NCBI GenBank assembly: GCA_903957405.1
Contig: CAJBPC010000649.1
Coordinates: forward strand, 1 to 9,241
Source: an uncultured bacterium
GTDB taxonomy: Bacteria > Bacteroidota > Bacteroidia > Chitinophagales > Chitinophagaceae
DNA length: 9,241 nt
Direction: 5' to 3'
Position numbers and translations under genes: made by a program. Each line of letters opens with the position of its first letter. Position 1 is the first letter of the stretch. Of the stretch, positions 1 to 6,671 are shown piece after piece. The notes under the pieces are model-generated. The model was not told where the DNA came from and ran no database searches. It saw only the letters and a program-made list of their open reading frames with translations.

Positions 1-882
1 ATTCTTGTGTGACATGAACAAAGGCTATGATTTGTGATGTTCCTCGTGTTCGCCTACCGGCAATCGAAGTGAGGTTGATAGATTATATTTTGAAGAAGCC
101 TTCGTGAATCTTTTACTATTCAACTGCGCAGACGTTGATGGTTACAGCTGTGTCAGGGATTACCGCAGACGTCAGATGGCCAACTGCTGTTGGGACCATG
201 CGTTTTTCTTTCTGTTACGAATCGGCATGCATTCAGCGATGATGTGCTTTATGCCATGTACATGCAAGGCGCATGGCATAGATTCATTTACATGGGTGAT
301 CGAATTATTGAAGCGACTTCGGCATCTTCCCATTATTCGGTGATGGGCATTATAGAGACTTCAAATAAATCAAAACAGGCCTAGTTGCGTTATTCGAACC
401 TGTATTAATTTTTTCTTATTCTTACTTGCTTATGCATGAATATGACATTTAAATGCTGGTCAGCCGAACTGTCAATGGCTCATGAGCTATTTTTTTATCC
501 GGTCGGGGATTGATCAGGGGGACGGCCATGTAAGAGGAATTAACAGGTGCCGAAACGCAGGAAGTGCACATGCAAACGGATGTCTGCCGAAGCCTACTGA
601 AGCATGGCACTGCGTGATGTGATCAATCCACTTGAATCCATGCATCATCCCGAATCGGTTTCATATAGATCTAAAGAGTGTGGGTGTCATTCGCTCAGGT
701 ATCAAACATCTGAAAGAATAGATCCAAGGATTTTTATTGGCGCGGGTTTTGATTTTATGCGCAACCCTTTAAAATATAAATCAAAAAGACTACTTTCAAT
801 AGATCAAATGTCCCTCACACGGGCAGTTGTACATTGACCATCCTGCCAGAGAAGAATTGCTGTTTCATTCTTTATCTACAGT
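1..882. other. Long non-coding stretch, no gene supported
   Basis: No open frame here gives a protein I recognise on either strand. The longest frames (64 to 79 codons, at 104-343, 190-384 and 604-837, all on the plus strand) begin with weak or unusual starts. They show no domain motif and no ribosome binding site. The frame ending at 384 has a protein-like stretch (DDVLYAMYMQG, then RFIYMGDRIIEA), which could be the tail of a decayed gene, but I cannot name a family. The last 200 bases should hold the promoter of the downstream CHAT gene; I found no convincing match to the Bacteroidota -33/-7 pattern (TTG, TAnnTTTG). Confidence 0.5.
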
Positions 883-972
883 ATGTGCTTCAATGTCTCC
901 ATGAATCAGCCGAAAAACACCATGATTGCCCAGAAGAGATTTCTTCCAACCTCCCTTTCTTGCTTGCTCCGG

Positions 973-3486
973 ATGTTGCCTTCCCGACGCGCCACTCGTC
1001 AGCTCACTTATGTGCTCTTGCTATCCATCCCCCTCCAACTTTTCTCGGCGGACATCGATAAGCAACTGGATGAGGTTTCCATTGCCATTTACAAGGGTCG
1101 GGTAGACCAAGCGAGATCGGGGATACAGGCATTGGCCCCACTGCAATTGTCGGTATTGCAGCGATACAGCTTGGCATTGCTGGAAGCAAGAATCCTGCGT
1201 GATACGGGTCAGTGGCATGACGCCTTGGAAAAGGTGATTCCCTTGATCGAACTGCTTCGTGTGCAGGATGCCGGTCAGGTTCTTTTGGCGGAGGCCTATC
1301 TCGAATACGCGCATATTTGTAAATCCCTGCATTGGCTGGAGCGGTTCAACTCCGCCGTTAATAGCGTGCAGATGATCGTCTCCAGGCATCATATGCCCGA
1401 TCATCTCCGTACCCGATATCATACGTTCAGACTGCTGTATCTATCTCTTATGCTGCTCGGAACGAAGGGGCAGCCTACCGCTGATTCCATCCATGTGTTG
1501 TTGGATCGCGCCAAGTCGGATGAGCGCTATAAGTACGAACCGGACATGGCGCTTTCCATATTGCTTACCCACTATAGGAATTACACTACCCTAAAGGCAT
1601 ATGCCATCGCTGACAGTGTATTTAGCCTCATCGACAGACCTGAAAGCGAGATGGGCTCATATGGTCGGTTTTTATTATGGCGGGCCCTAGGGAATCAATT
1701 CATGGACAGGATGCTTCATCCGCAAATTGTCAGTGATAACCGTGAAAATAATTTCCAAACATCAGTCCGATGTTTTGAGAAGGCTCTAACATTGATTTCA
1801 GAAAGATATCCAACCAACCATGCCGACCGGGTTATTGTGATCAACCTCAAGGGCCTACTCAGTTTCCATGCGAAGCGCTATCGAGATGCTTTCACATTGT
1901 ACAAGCAGGGCGAGCGGATCCTGTCGGGATCGAAACTGCCCATCGAAAAGTACACCTATCTGTATTTTATGACTTACTCGTACGAGTTGGCTGTGATCGA
2001 TAGCTTATTTGATGGAGAGGCGCTTCGTCGCGAGCGTACGCGGCAGATCCCGATATGGGAGAACATTGCAGATCATTGGCCACACTGGGAGCAGAACAAT
2101 TTGGATTCGCTCAACCATTTGCGGGTCTTCTACACTACCGAAGTGCATGGTGTGTTGCTTAAGCTCATGCTTGACCAGCATCATGATACACATGATCCGA
2201 AGATATTGGAAAGGGCTTTTGATATTCAGGATAAAAACAAGTTCCGAACGATGAAGCAACATCTCCAGGAGATGAATGGGATGCCAATGCCTAGATCCCG
2301 AGGTTTGCAAGAGGTACGTCAATCACTATCATCAGACGAGGCCATCATCAGCTTCACCGACGTGGTGATATTGGAAAATACGACGTTCTTTTTAGTGGTT
2401 ACCAAGGATACCGTAGTGTTTGATTCCATTCAAATGCTCAAGGACCGGATCAATGAGGTCGGCGGTAATCAAGGCGCTGAATACATCTGTAAAGATGTTG
2501 CGTCGTTTCGCAATGTCTACCATCAACTATGGCAAATCACGTTCCGAAAGATCGAACCCTTCCTAAAAAATTCAAAGCGTCTATTGATCCTTCCATCCGG
2601 ATATTTTTCTTTGATCCAGATAGATCTCCTTCTCTCCGACACCACGGGTGCAAAAAACTTCGGTGCTCTGCGGTATCTGCGTGACCGATATAAGATTCGG
2701 TATGATTATTCATTGACGTTGTCGGAAATGCGTCAGCAACACCGGGAGGCATCAAAGCCAGTTGCGCGGCAGGTCGCACTCATCCCGGATTACACAGGAA
2801 CCCCTCAGTATAGGCTACCCTATTTCAAAGCCATGGGGCAGGAGATCACAGACCGATATGGGTTTGAGGCATATGGACAAAAAAACGCCACCCTTTCTTC
2901 CTTTCAGGACCTGTTTCCAAAGGTCGGAATGCTGCACATCGCGGCACATGGTTTCGCAACCCGCGTTACACCGAGCGATCAGTATATCGTGATGGACAGT
3001 ATCGCCCCCGGCATCCCTTTTCGCCTAACGCCACACCACTTCCTGCAGGCGAGGACAAATGCCGACCTGGTGGTGCTTTCCATCTGTCTTGGTGGAGAGA
3101 GTCAGATCAATCAATATGATAATCTAAATCTGGCATACTGGTTCAGTTATGCAGGTGCCCGCAGCTGTCTTTTCTCGAAATGGAAGATCGATGACAAACC
3201 CACCGCCTGGATCATCTCCCGTTTTTATGAGTATCTCTCGAAAGGAATGGATAAGACTGACGCTTTATACACTGCACAAAATGACTACCTGCGGTCTGTA
3301 CGGACCGACGAGGAGCGGAATCCGATATACTGGGGAGGGCTTCGATTGATCGGTGACAATGCCAAGTTGAATATGGTCGCACCCAAAGGCTTGGTAGATT
3401 CATGGCAGGTCAAGGCAATGGGGCTCGTGATTCTTTCAGCCATGTGTTGGGGAGTATGGCGGCGTATGCGGAGATCAAACCCTTGA
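973..3486 (+). CDS. Secreted TPR-CHAT caspase-like protease, C-terminally membrane anchored
   Basis: Predicted cysteine peptidase of the CHAT family (clan CD, caspase/separase fold). I chose the ATG at 973 because it gives a normal 26-residue signal peptide: RR near the start, the core LTYVLLLSIPLQLF, then a likely cut after FSA. In-frame ATGs at 883, 901 and 922 are possible but would put 17 to 30 extra residues before it. From this start the protein is 837 aa. Residues about 30-400 are helical and TPR-like, clearest at 286-317 (GLLSFHAKRYRDAFTLYKQG). A beta-rich lead-in begins near 445 (SSDEAIISF). The CHAT domain runs from about 510 to 800, with the His motif HIAAHG (likely catalytic H659) and the Cys motif LSICLGG (likely C705). 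A single hydrophobic segment at 815-829 is followed by RRMRRSNP, which fits a periplasmic body with a cytoplasmic tail. It converges on a sigma/anti-sigma operon, so a role in envelope signalling is plausible. The substrate is unknown. Confidence 0.9.
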   Translation: MLPSRRATRQLTYVLLLSIPLQLFSADIDKQLDEVSIAIYKGRVDQARSGIQALAPLQLSVLQRYSLALLEARILRDTGQWHDALEKVIPLIELLRVQDAGQVLLAEAYLEYAHICKSLHWLERFNSAVNSVQMIVSRHHMPDHLRTRYHTFRLLYLSLMLLGTKGQPTADSIHVLLDRAKSDERYKYEPDMALSILLTHYRNYTTLKAYAIADSVFSLIDRPESEMGSYGRFLLWRALGNQFMDRMLHPQIVSDNRENNFQTSVRCFEKALTLISERYPTNHADRVIVINLKGLLSFHAKRYRDAFTLYKQGERILSGSKLPIEKYTYLYFMTYSYELAVIDSLFDGEALRRERTRQIPIWENIADHWPHWEQNNLDSLNHLRVFYTTEVHGVLLKLMLDQHHDTHDPKILERAFDIQDKNKFRTMKQHLQEMNGMPMPRSRGLQEVRQSLSSDEAIISFTDVVILENTTFFLVVTKDTVVFDSIQMLKDRINEVGGNQGAEYICKDVASFRNVYHQLWQITFRKIEPFLKNSKRLLILPSGYFSLIQIDLLLSDTTGAKNFGALRYLRDRYKIRYDYSLTLSEMRQQHREASKPVARQVALIPDYTGTPQYRLPYFKAMGQEITDRYGFEAYGQKNATLSSFQDLFPKVGMLHIAAHGFATRVTPSDQYIVMDSIAPGIPFRLTPHHFLQARTNADLVVLSICLGGESQINQYDNLNLAYWFSYAGARSCLFSKWKIDDKPTAWIISRFYEYLSKGMDKTDALYTAQNDYLRSVRTDEERNPIYWGGLRLIGDNAKLNMVAPKGLVDSWQVKAMGLVILSAMCWGVWRRMRRSNP

Positions 3487-3768
3487 TGGTGGCAGAAACA
3501 GTAAGCCTTATATGATCTTCAGTGTGAATGGACTTTAAACAGGTTGTGTACATGCCAAGCGAGAACACGCACTAAAATGCAAAGGTCATTCATGTATAAC
3601 CAATTGGGAGACGACAAAAAATATCCGTTGTTTTAGGATGACTGCTATCCATGAAATCTTTCATGAAGTTTTGTCATCAACAGGTTTCTGTTTGTCTTAT
3701 GGGACGAATTTGGGAAGCCTTCACTTTTTTACCTGTCCATTGCAGATAAAGCGAATTTGATTTTTGAT
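3487..3768. other. Convergent intergenic region
   Basis: Spacer between the 3' ends of the CHAT gene (plus strand) and the anti-sigma-like gene (minus strand). I see no gene and no classical GC-rich terminator with a U tract. The only clear structure is a short inverted repeat at 3650-3665, listed separately. Confidence 0.5.
3650..3665. repeat. Short perfect inverted repeat between convergent genes
   Basis: CATGAAA-TC-TTTCATG: 7-base arms with a 2-base centre. It is AT-rich and has no flanking T run on either strand. A loop of two bases is too tight for a good RNA hairpin, so a DNA-binding site or chance is as likely as a terminator. Confidence 0.35.
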
Positions 3769-4512
3769 TTAAAACTCACCGATCTTTTCAGCTTCCACTT
3801 TATATGGAGAATCATTATCCTCCTGTATCGACTTCAAACGATCTTTCGCTGTCTCGCTCCGGCCACCCAGCATGAATGCGGCGGCTGCCATCAGTTCGGC
3901 CTTGTGCTGATAGGTAGCTGTGGAATCCTCTGCCACTATGGAAAAACAGTACGCTGCAGAGTCGTAATCACGGCGCATGTAGTGCAGCCAACCCCCGAAA
4001 TACGCGAGTGTGTCTCTTTGGACATAACGTGTTTTGAGCGCATTTAGATGTGTCAAACCTTCTTTGGCATCCTGCATCTTGAAAGCATTCATCATCTCAT
4101 GGAAGTCGCGCTCCCCATCCATGGAAGCGAAAACGGGAAGTCCCGGTTCGTGGAATACAATGTCCGTCATCCGGTCGTGGCGTTTCAATTTCTGTCGGTA
4201 TTGCCATCCCATGAAAACAAAGCATATCAGAGATGCCGCCACGGCAAATTTCTGCCAAGACGACCGCGGTACCTTTTTTCTGACCATATCACCCCCAGCT
4301 GTGAAGCGATATAGTGCATCGAAGTCATGTCCGTTATCTTCCAGGAATTTTTTGGCTCCGATCACGGCATCATCGGTTGATGTGCAGGATTCAAGTCTTT
4401 CGCGGATCTCTTTTCTGATCTTTTCCGATGCCCCCGGGGATGCTGCTGCCAGGATCTCTGGCAGACCAAGTGGGGCTGATTGGAGGGGGTTTACAGGCAT
4501 TTTTTGTATCAT
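3769..4512 (-). CDS. Single-pass membrane protein with periplasmic TPR-like domain, likely anti-sigma partner
   Basis: A 247-aa protein, probably the regulator of the sigma factor encoded just upstream. The ATG at 4512 overlaps the sigma stop codon as ATGA, so I prefer it over the GTG at 4530, which would add six residues. Residues 1-85 are soluble and charged (helix KIRKEIRERL at 31-40). One membrane segment lies at about 87-104 (QKFAVAASLICFVFMGW), followed by RQKLKRH. Residues 120-247 are outside and resemble TPR units: a conserved-looking GLPVFAS, then FHEMMNAFKMQDAKEGL, DTLAYFGGWLHYM, YDSAAYCFSIV and AELMAAAAFMLGG. It has no zinc-binding HxxxCxxC motif of the classic anti-sigma domain. 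The inside-membrane-outside layout and the coupling to an ECF sigma factor suggest that the N-terminal part holds the sigma factor and the periplasmic part senses or binds a partner. That role is inferred from context. Confidence 0.75.
   Translation of the reverse strand: MIQKMPVNPLQSAPLGLPEILAAASPGASEKIRKEIRERLESCTSTDDAVIGAKKFLEDNGHDFDALYRFTAGGDMVRKKVPRSSWQKFAVAASLICFVFMGWQYRQKLKRHDRMTDIVFHEPGLPVFASMDGERDFHEMMNAFKMQDAKEGLTHLNALKTRYVQRDTLAYFGGWLHYMRRDYDSAAYCFSIVAEDSTATYQHKAELMAAAAFMLGGRSETAKDRLKSIQEDNDSPYKVEAEKIGEF
4509..4512 (-). promoter_or_regulatory. ATGA stop/start overlap, translational coupling
   Basis: On the minus strand the sigma factor stop TGA (4511-4509) and the next gene's ATG (4512-4510) share bases. 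Such overlaps usually let ribosomes finishing the first frame restart on the second, keeping the two proteins in a fixed ratio, as expected for a sigma/anti-sigma pair. Confidence 0.7.
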
Positions 4513-5048
4513 TCTAAAAAATGATGCCACATCCTTACGATCCGCAGGCGGGCTTCATAGATATTATTTTTAACGGTATTGTACGTCAACTGGAGTCGCT
4601 CCGCTATCTCTTCGTTGCGGTAGCCTTCCATGTGCAAAGATAGAATTTGCTTTTGCCTGGGTTGCAAGCGATCCAATATGTTTCTCACACCATCGCGCAT
4701 AAATGCATCATCGCAGCCGTTGCTGACCAGGGTAACATCACTAGAACGAATGGATTGCATGATTTTCTCTCTGTTGTCCTGCACTTTGACTTTATCCATA
4801 GCCCGATTCTTCACGCTTACATGCATCCACGCCTCTAAATTGTCGGTTTCGGCCGAAAACCGGGCTTGTCTCTCTTTGAGATCCATTTGTATGAGTTTCT
4901 CAAAGATGTCTTGCACCACGTCTTCTGCTACCTCCTTATTTCGGCAATAGCTGTAGGCCGTCAACAGCAGTCGTGGCGAATGTCGACGATACAATTCCTC
5001 TATGGCAACGGGGTAACCTGATATGTATTGTGAAGTGAGGGGATCCAT
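4509..5048 (-). CDS. ECF-type RNA polymerase sigma factor (sigma-70 family)
   Basis: A 179-aa protein with the two-domain layout of extracytoplasmic-function sigma factors. Sigma region 2 spans about residues 12-90: YRRHSPRLLLTAYSYC, then the region 2.2 signature AEDVVQDIFEKL at 41-52, and AWMHVSVKNRAMDKVK at 73-88 for the promoter -10 contacts. A linker follows to about 115. Sigma region 4 spans about 120-172, with LQPRQKQILSLHMEGYRNEEIAERL and the recognition helix TYNTVKNNIYEARLRI for -35 binding. The length is normal and nothing is missing. The start is the first ATG of the frame; there is no Shine-Dalgarno sequence, which is usual in Bacteroidota. It is the first gene of a two-gene operon with a membrane partner that probably inhibits it. 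The target promoters, and whether they include the CHAT gene, cannot be read from the sequence with confidence. Confidence 0.93.
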   Translation of the reverse strand: MDPLTSQYISGYPVAIEELYRRHSPRLLLTAYSYCRNKEVAEDVVQDIFEKLIQMDLKERQARFSAETDNLEAWMHVSVKNRAMDKVKVQDNREKIMQSIRSSDVTLVSNGCDDAFMRDGVRNILDRLQPRQKQILSLHMEGYRNEEIAERLQLTYNTVKNNIYEARLRIVRMWHHFLE

Positions 5049-5148
5049 AGATTGCTATGAAAATAAAGCAAACTACTTTAGTTTCAAAATAAATGTAATG
5101 TAGAAATTGCATAAAAAAAAGTTTAATTATGTTCCGTAAATCAAATTG

Positions 5149-5307
5149 ATGCTGATGCATGGCGGTCTGAAATCGGTTGAATATGCATTCACGCATCACT
5201 CCACGGATTGCCCGGATCAGATGCCTTATGATTTTTATGAAAAGGTGGTTCTTTTAACTTTTCAGGGCTTGGGCGAACAGTTCCTAAGTGATGAATATGA
5301 TATCTAA
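5149..5307 (+). CDS. Possible small ORF or gene fragment, 52 codons
   Basis: An ATG-to-TAA frame. Its composition looks protein-like in the second half (MPYDFYEKVVLLTFQGLGEQ, ending LSDEYDI), with alternating hydrophobic and acidic residues. I do not recognise a family, and there is no ribosome binding site. It could be a real small protein, a leftover of a larger gene, or chance. It lies between the promoter region of the sigma operon and the pRiA4b-like gene, on the same strand as the latter, with 166 bases between them. Confidence 0.2.
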   Translation: MLMHGGLKSVEYAFTHHSTDCPDQMPYDFYEKVVLLTFQGLGEQFLSDEYDI

Positions 5308-5434
5308 TTTTTTAGATCTGAAGGGAATGTGCCCAACCAAATTTAAAAAAGAACCAATATATTTACACCAGTCCTTATTTGACGGAACCGATGGTCAGGG
5401 TGTAACTGCCTGCCATGTTTTTTAACCGCAGCTT

Positions 5435-5451
5435 GTATGTTAGAAGCATAC
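5435..5451 (+). repeat. Weak hairpin before the pRiA4b-like gene
   Basis: GTATG and CATAC pair across a 7-base loop (TTAGAAG), with one further G-T pair possible. The sequence continues TCGCTTTTTC. It lies 23 bases before the start codon of the next gene. The stem is short, so this is a weak candidate for a leader hairpin or for the terminator of upstream transcription. Confidence 0.2.
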
Positions 5452-5473
5452 TCGCTTTTTCAACTCGACATTT

Positions 5474-6088
5474 ATGAGCAGTATGAAAGCCAAATACCCC
5501 GCACTGGAGCTCACCATTGAATTACTCGCAATGCCGGAGCCGGTCACCCGTTCCGTTTGGGTGCGCACCGGCACAAGCCTCCGCGAACTCCATCACATCA
5601 TACAGGCGGTCATGCCGTGGGACATGGGTCATCTGTACTTTTTTTCCAAAACCGTGAAAGGCAGCAACATCCAATTGGGTGACACCAAGCTTTGGGACGG
5701 AGACATGCCTGAGTCGAATGACGACCTATTGCATTTCGTGGAAGACTATTTCGTGATGATCGGACAGAAATTGAATTATGTATACGACATCGGGGATCAT
5801 TGGGCGCATGAGATCGTGCTGACGGGCATCAATACCGACCCCCTTGCAATGCCGTATCTGCCGATGGTGAGCAAAGGAGTCGGTGTATGTCCGCCGGAGG
5901 ATTGTGGAGGACCTGCAGGATACCTCGACATACTGGAGGCGTTGAAGAACAAACGAACTGCCAAGTATAAGTCTACCAAGGCCTGGCTGAATGACATCGA
6001 ATGGTCAGATGCCCCCTTCGACCTAGACGATTGTCAGCAGGAATTGTCTTTCATGAAGAGTGATATGCTGGATCAATACATCCCTTGA
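5474..6088 (+). CDS. Plasmid pRiA4b ORF-3-like family protein
   Basis: A 204-aa protein of the PRiA4_ORF3 family (also called IS1096 passenger TnpR-like), a full-length single-domain member. The diagnostic motifs are present in order: the N-terminal strand LELTIELLAMPEPVTRSVWV, the helix SLRELHHIIQAVMPW, the core YDIGDHWAHEIVL at residues 104-116, and CPPEDCGGPAGY at 139-150, whose two cysteines and acidic residues suggest a metal or structural site. The C-terminal part (YKSTKAWLNDIEW, APFDLDDCQQEL) matches the usual family ending. Members occur on plasmids, near transposons and alone in chromosomes; their biochemical role is unknown. Here no transposase or inverted repeats flank it, so mobility is not supported. 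The start at 5474 is the first ATG; a second in-frame ATG at 5483 is also possible. Confidence 0.9.
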   Translation: MSSMKAKYPALELTIELLAMPEPVTRSVWVRTGTSLRELHHIIQAVMPWDMGHLYFFSKTVKGSNIQLGDTKLWDGDMPESNDDLLHFVEDYFVMIGQKLNYVYDIGDHWAHEIVLTGINTDPLAMPYLPMVSKGVGVCPPEDCGGPAGYLDILEALKNKRTAKYKSTKAWLNDIEWSDAPFDLDDCQQELSFMKSDMLDQYIP

Positions 6089-6177
6089 ACGACCACTTTT
6101 TTAGTGAACGAACCTCCAGCGCGCATCGAGTCGGATGCTTTTGATGGCGCACCTAAAAGATGCTATTGTCATGGTGA

Positions 6178-6396
6178 AGGAACGGATCAATCCGATCTTG
6201 TAATATTCAACTGTCCGTGGCAGTCAACATCCGCTGCAGAACCACGGCCTTCCGGTGGTTGAAGTTTATCCCCAGCCGTAATCTCTTACGTGTGACCCTA
6301 CCCGTTATGTCGTATCACAAAAAAATCGCCCGTTTCATTGAAGACCTCTGCCCCGATATCTTCAAGTACCGTCAACACCGACAATTGTCAGTGTAA
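6178..6396 (+). pseudogene. Possible gene remnant, family not recognised
   Basis: An open frame of 72 codons that lacks a start until ATG 6307 (then 29 codons). Its translation looks protein-like from about 6232: AFRWLKFIPSRNLLRV, then LPVMSYHKKIARFIEDLCP and DIFKYR. The mix of aromatic and basic residues resembles the end of an enzyme or transposase, but I cannot assign a family. It may be chance. Confidence 0.25.
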
Positions 6397-6456
6397 GACA
6401 GGTAGCAGCGCATCCTGTCAGTCCCTGTGTCTGTCTTCAGATTTTTCATGATCGGT

Positions 6457-6570
6457 TCATGTGCATTCGGAAGGCAAGTCGCTCCATTCCCTGATCGCGC
6501 GCTGGACCATGCTGCGGTAGATCGAGAAAGCCGAATCTGCAAGACCTGGCATGTGCTCATTTTCAATGGG
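6457..6570 (-). pseudogene. Possible gene remnant, family not recognised
   Basis: Minus-strand open stretch of 37 codons between two stops, containing MPGLADSAFSIYRSMVQRAI and then REWSDLP. It reads like an amphipathic helical protein segment rather than random sequence, but is too short to place. A competing longer minus-strand frame over the same bases (6617-6372) looks like random sequence. Confidence 0.2.
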
Positions 6571-6657
6571 TCAGAGTTCCCGTAATTGTTATTTTCTTGC
6601 ATTAATGATATCTTCACAAGGCATTTCTATTTAAAAAGTTCCGGTTTATCATTAAAG

Positions 6658-6671
6658 GTTGAATATTCAAC
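6658..6671 (+). promoter_or_regulatory. Perfect 14-base palindrome abutting a start codon
   Basis: GTTGAATATTCAAC is its own reverse complement and ends on the base before the ATG of the pyruvyl transferase gene. The partial purine-rich run AAAGG lies just before it. In DNA it could be a repressor site. In RNA it could only form a weak stem, as it has no loop. Confidence 0.4.

Larger units (their letters stand above)
5049..5473. other. Intergenic region upstream of the sigma operon
   Basis: Divergent spacer between the sigma factor start (minus) and the pRiA4b-like gene (plus). The 120 bases next to the sigma gene are very AT-rich and should hold its promoter. I see TAGTTTG near the start on the minus strand, one base short of the Bacteroidota -7 pattern TAnnTTTG, so I do not call a promoter. 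The middle contains a doubtful small ORF (5149-5307). Confidence 0.45.
6089..6671. other. Intergenic region with possible gene scraps
   Basis: 583 bases with no intact gene I can defend. The plus strand is open without a start codon from 6178 to an ATG at 6307, ending at 6396. The minus strand has a protein-like open stretch at 6570-6457. Neither joins a complete domain. An imperfect nested inverted repeat is present (AAGACAG at 6395-6401 with CTGTCTT at 6431-6437; ACAGG with CCTGT inside). The last 14 bases form a perfect palindrome, listed separately. Confidence 0.45.

Noticed and set aside
604..837. 77-codon plus-strand ORF
   Set aside because: No recognisable motif and no ribosome binding site; its content looks random, and it sits in a gap with several competing frames.
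3705..3730. Terminator suggested by GGGAAGCCTTCACTTTTTT
   Set aside because: The self-complementary part (GAAG-C-CTTC) leaves a one-base loop, which cannot form a hairpin.
3757..4573. Plus-strand ORFs of up to 179 codons opposite the anti-sigma-like gene
   Set aside because: They are antisense shadows: the minus-strand frames show a membrane segment, TPR-like motifs and an operon overlap, while the plus-strand frames show nothing.
5474..6088. Mobile element suggested by the IS1096-passenger-like family name
   Set aside because: No transposase, terminal inverted repeats or target duplication is visible nearby; the family is common outside transposons.
6090..6108. Terminator after the pRiA4b-like gene (CACT-TTTTT-AGTG)
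   Set aside because: Four AT/GC-mixed pairs with the T run inside the loop rather than after the stem.
6380..6389. Palindrome GACAATTGTC
   Set aside because: Only ten bases, not placed before a gene start, and expected by chance in a window of this size.
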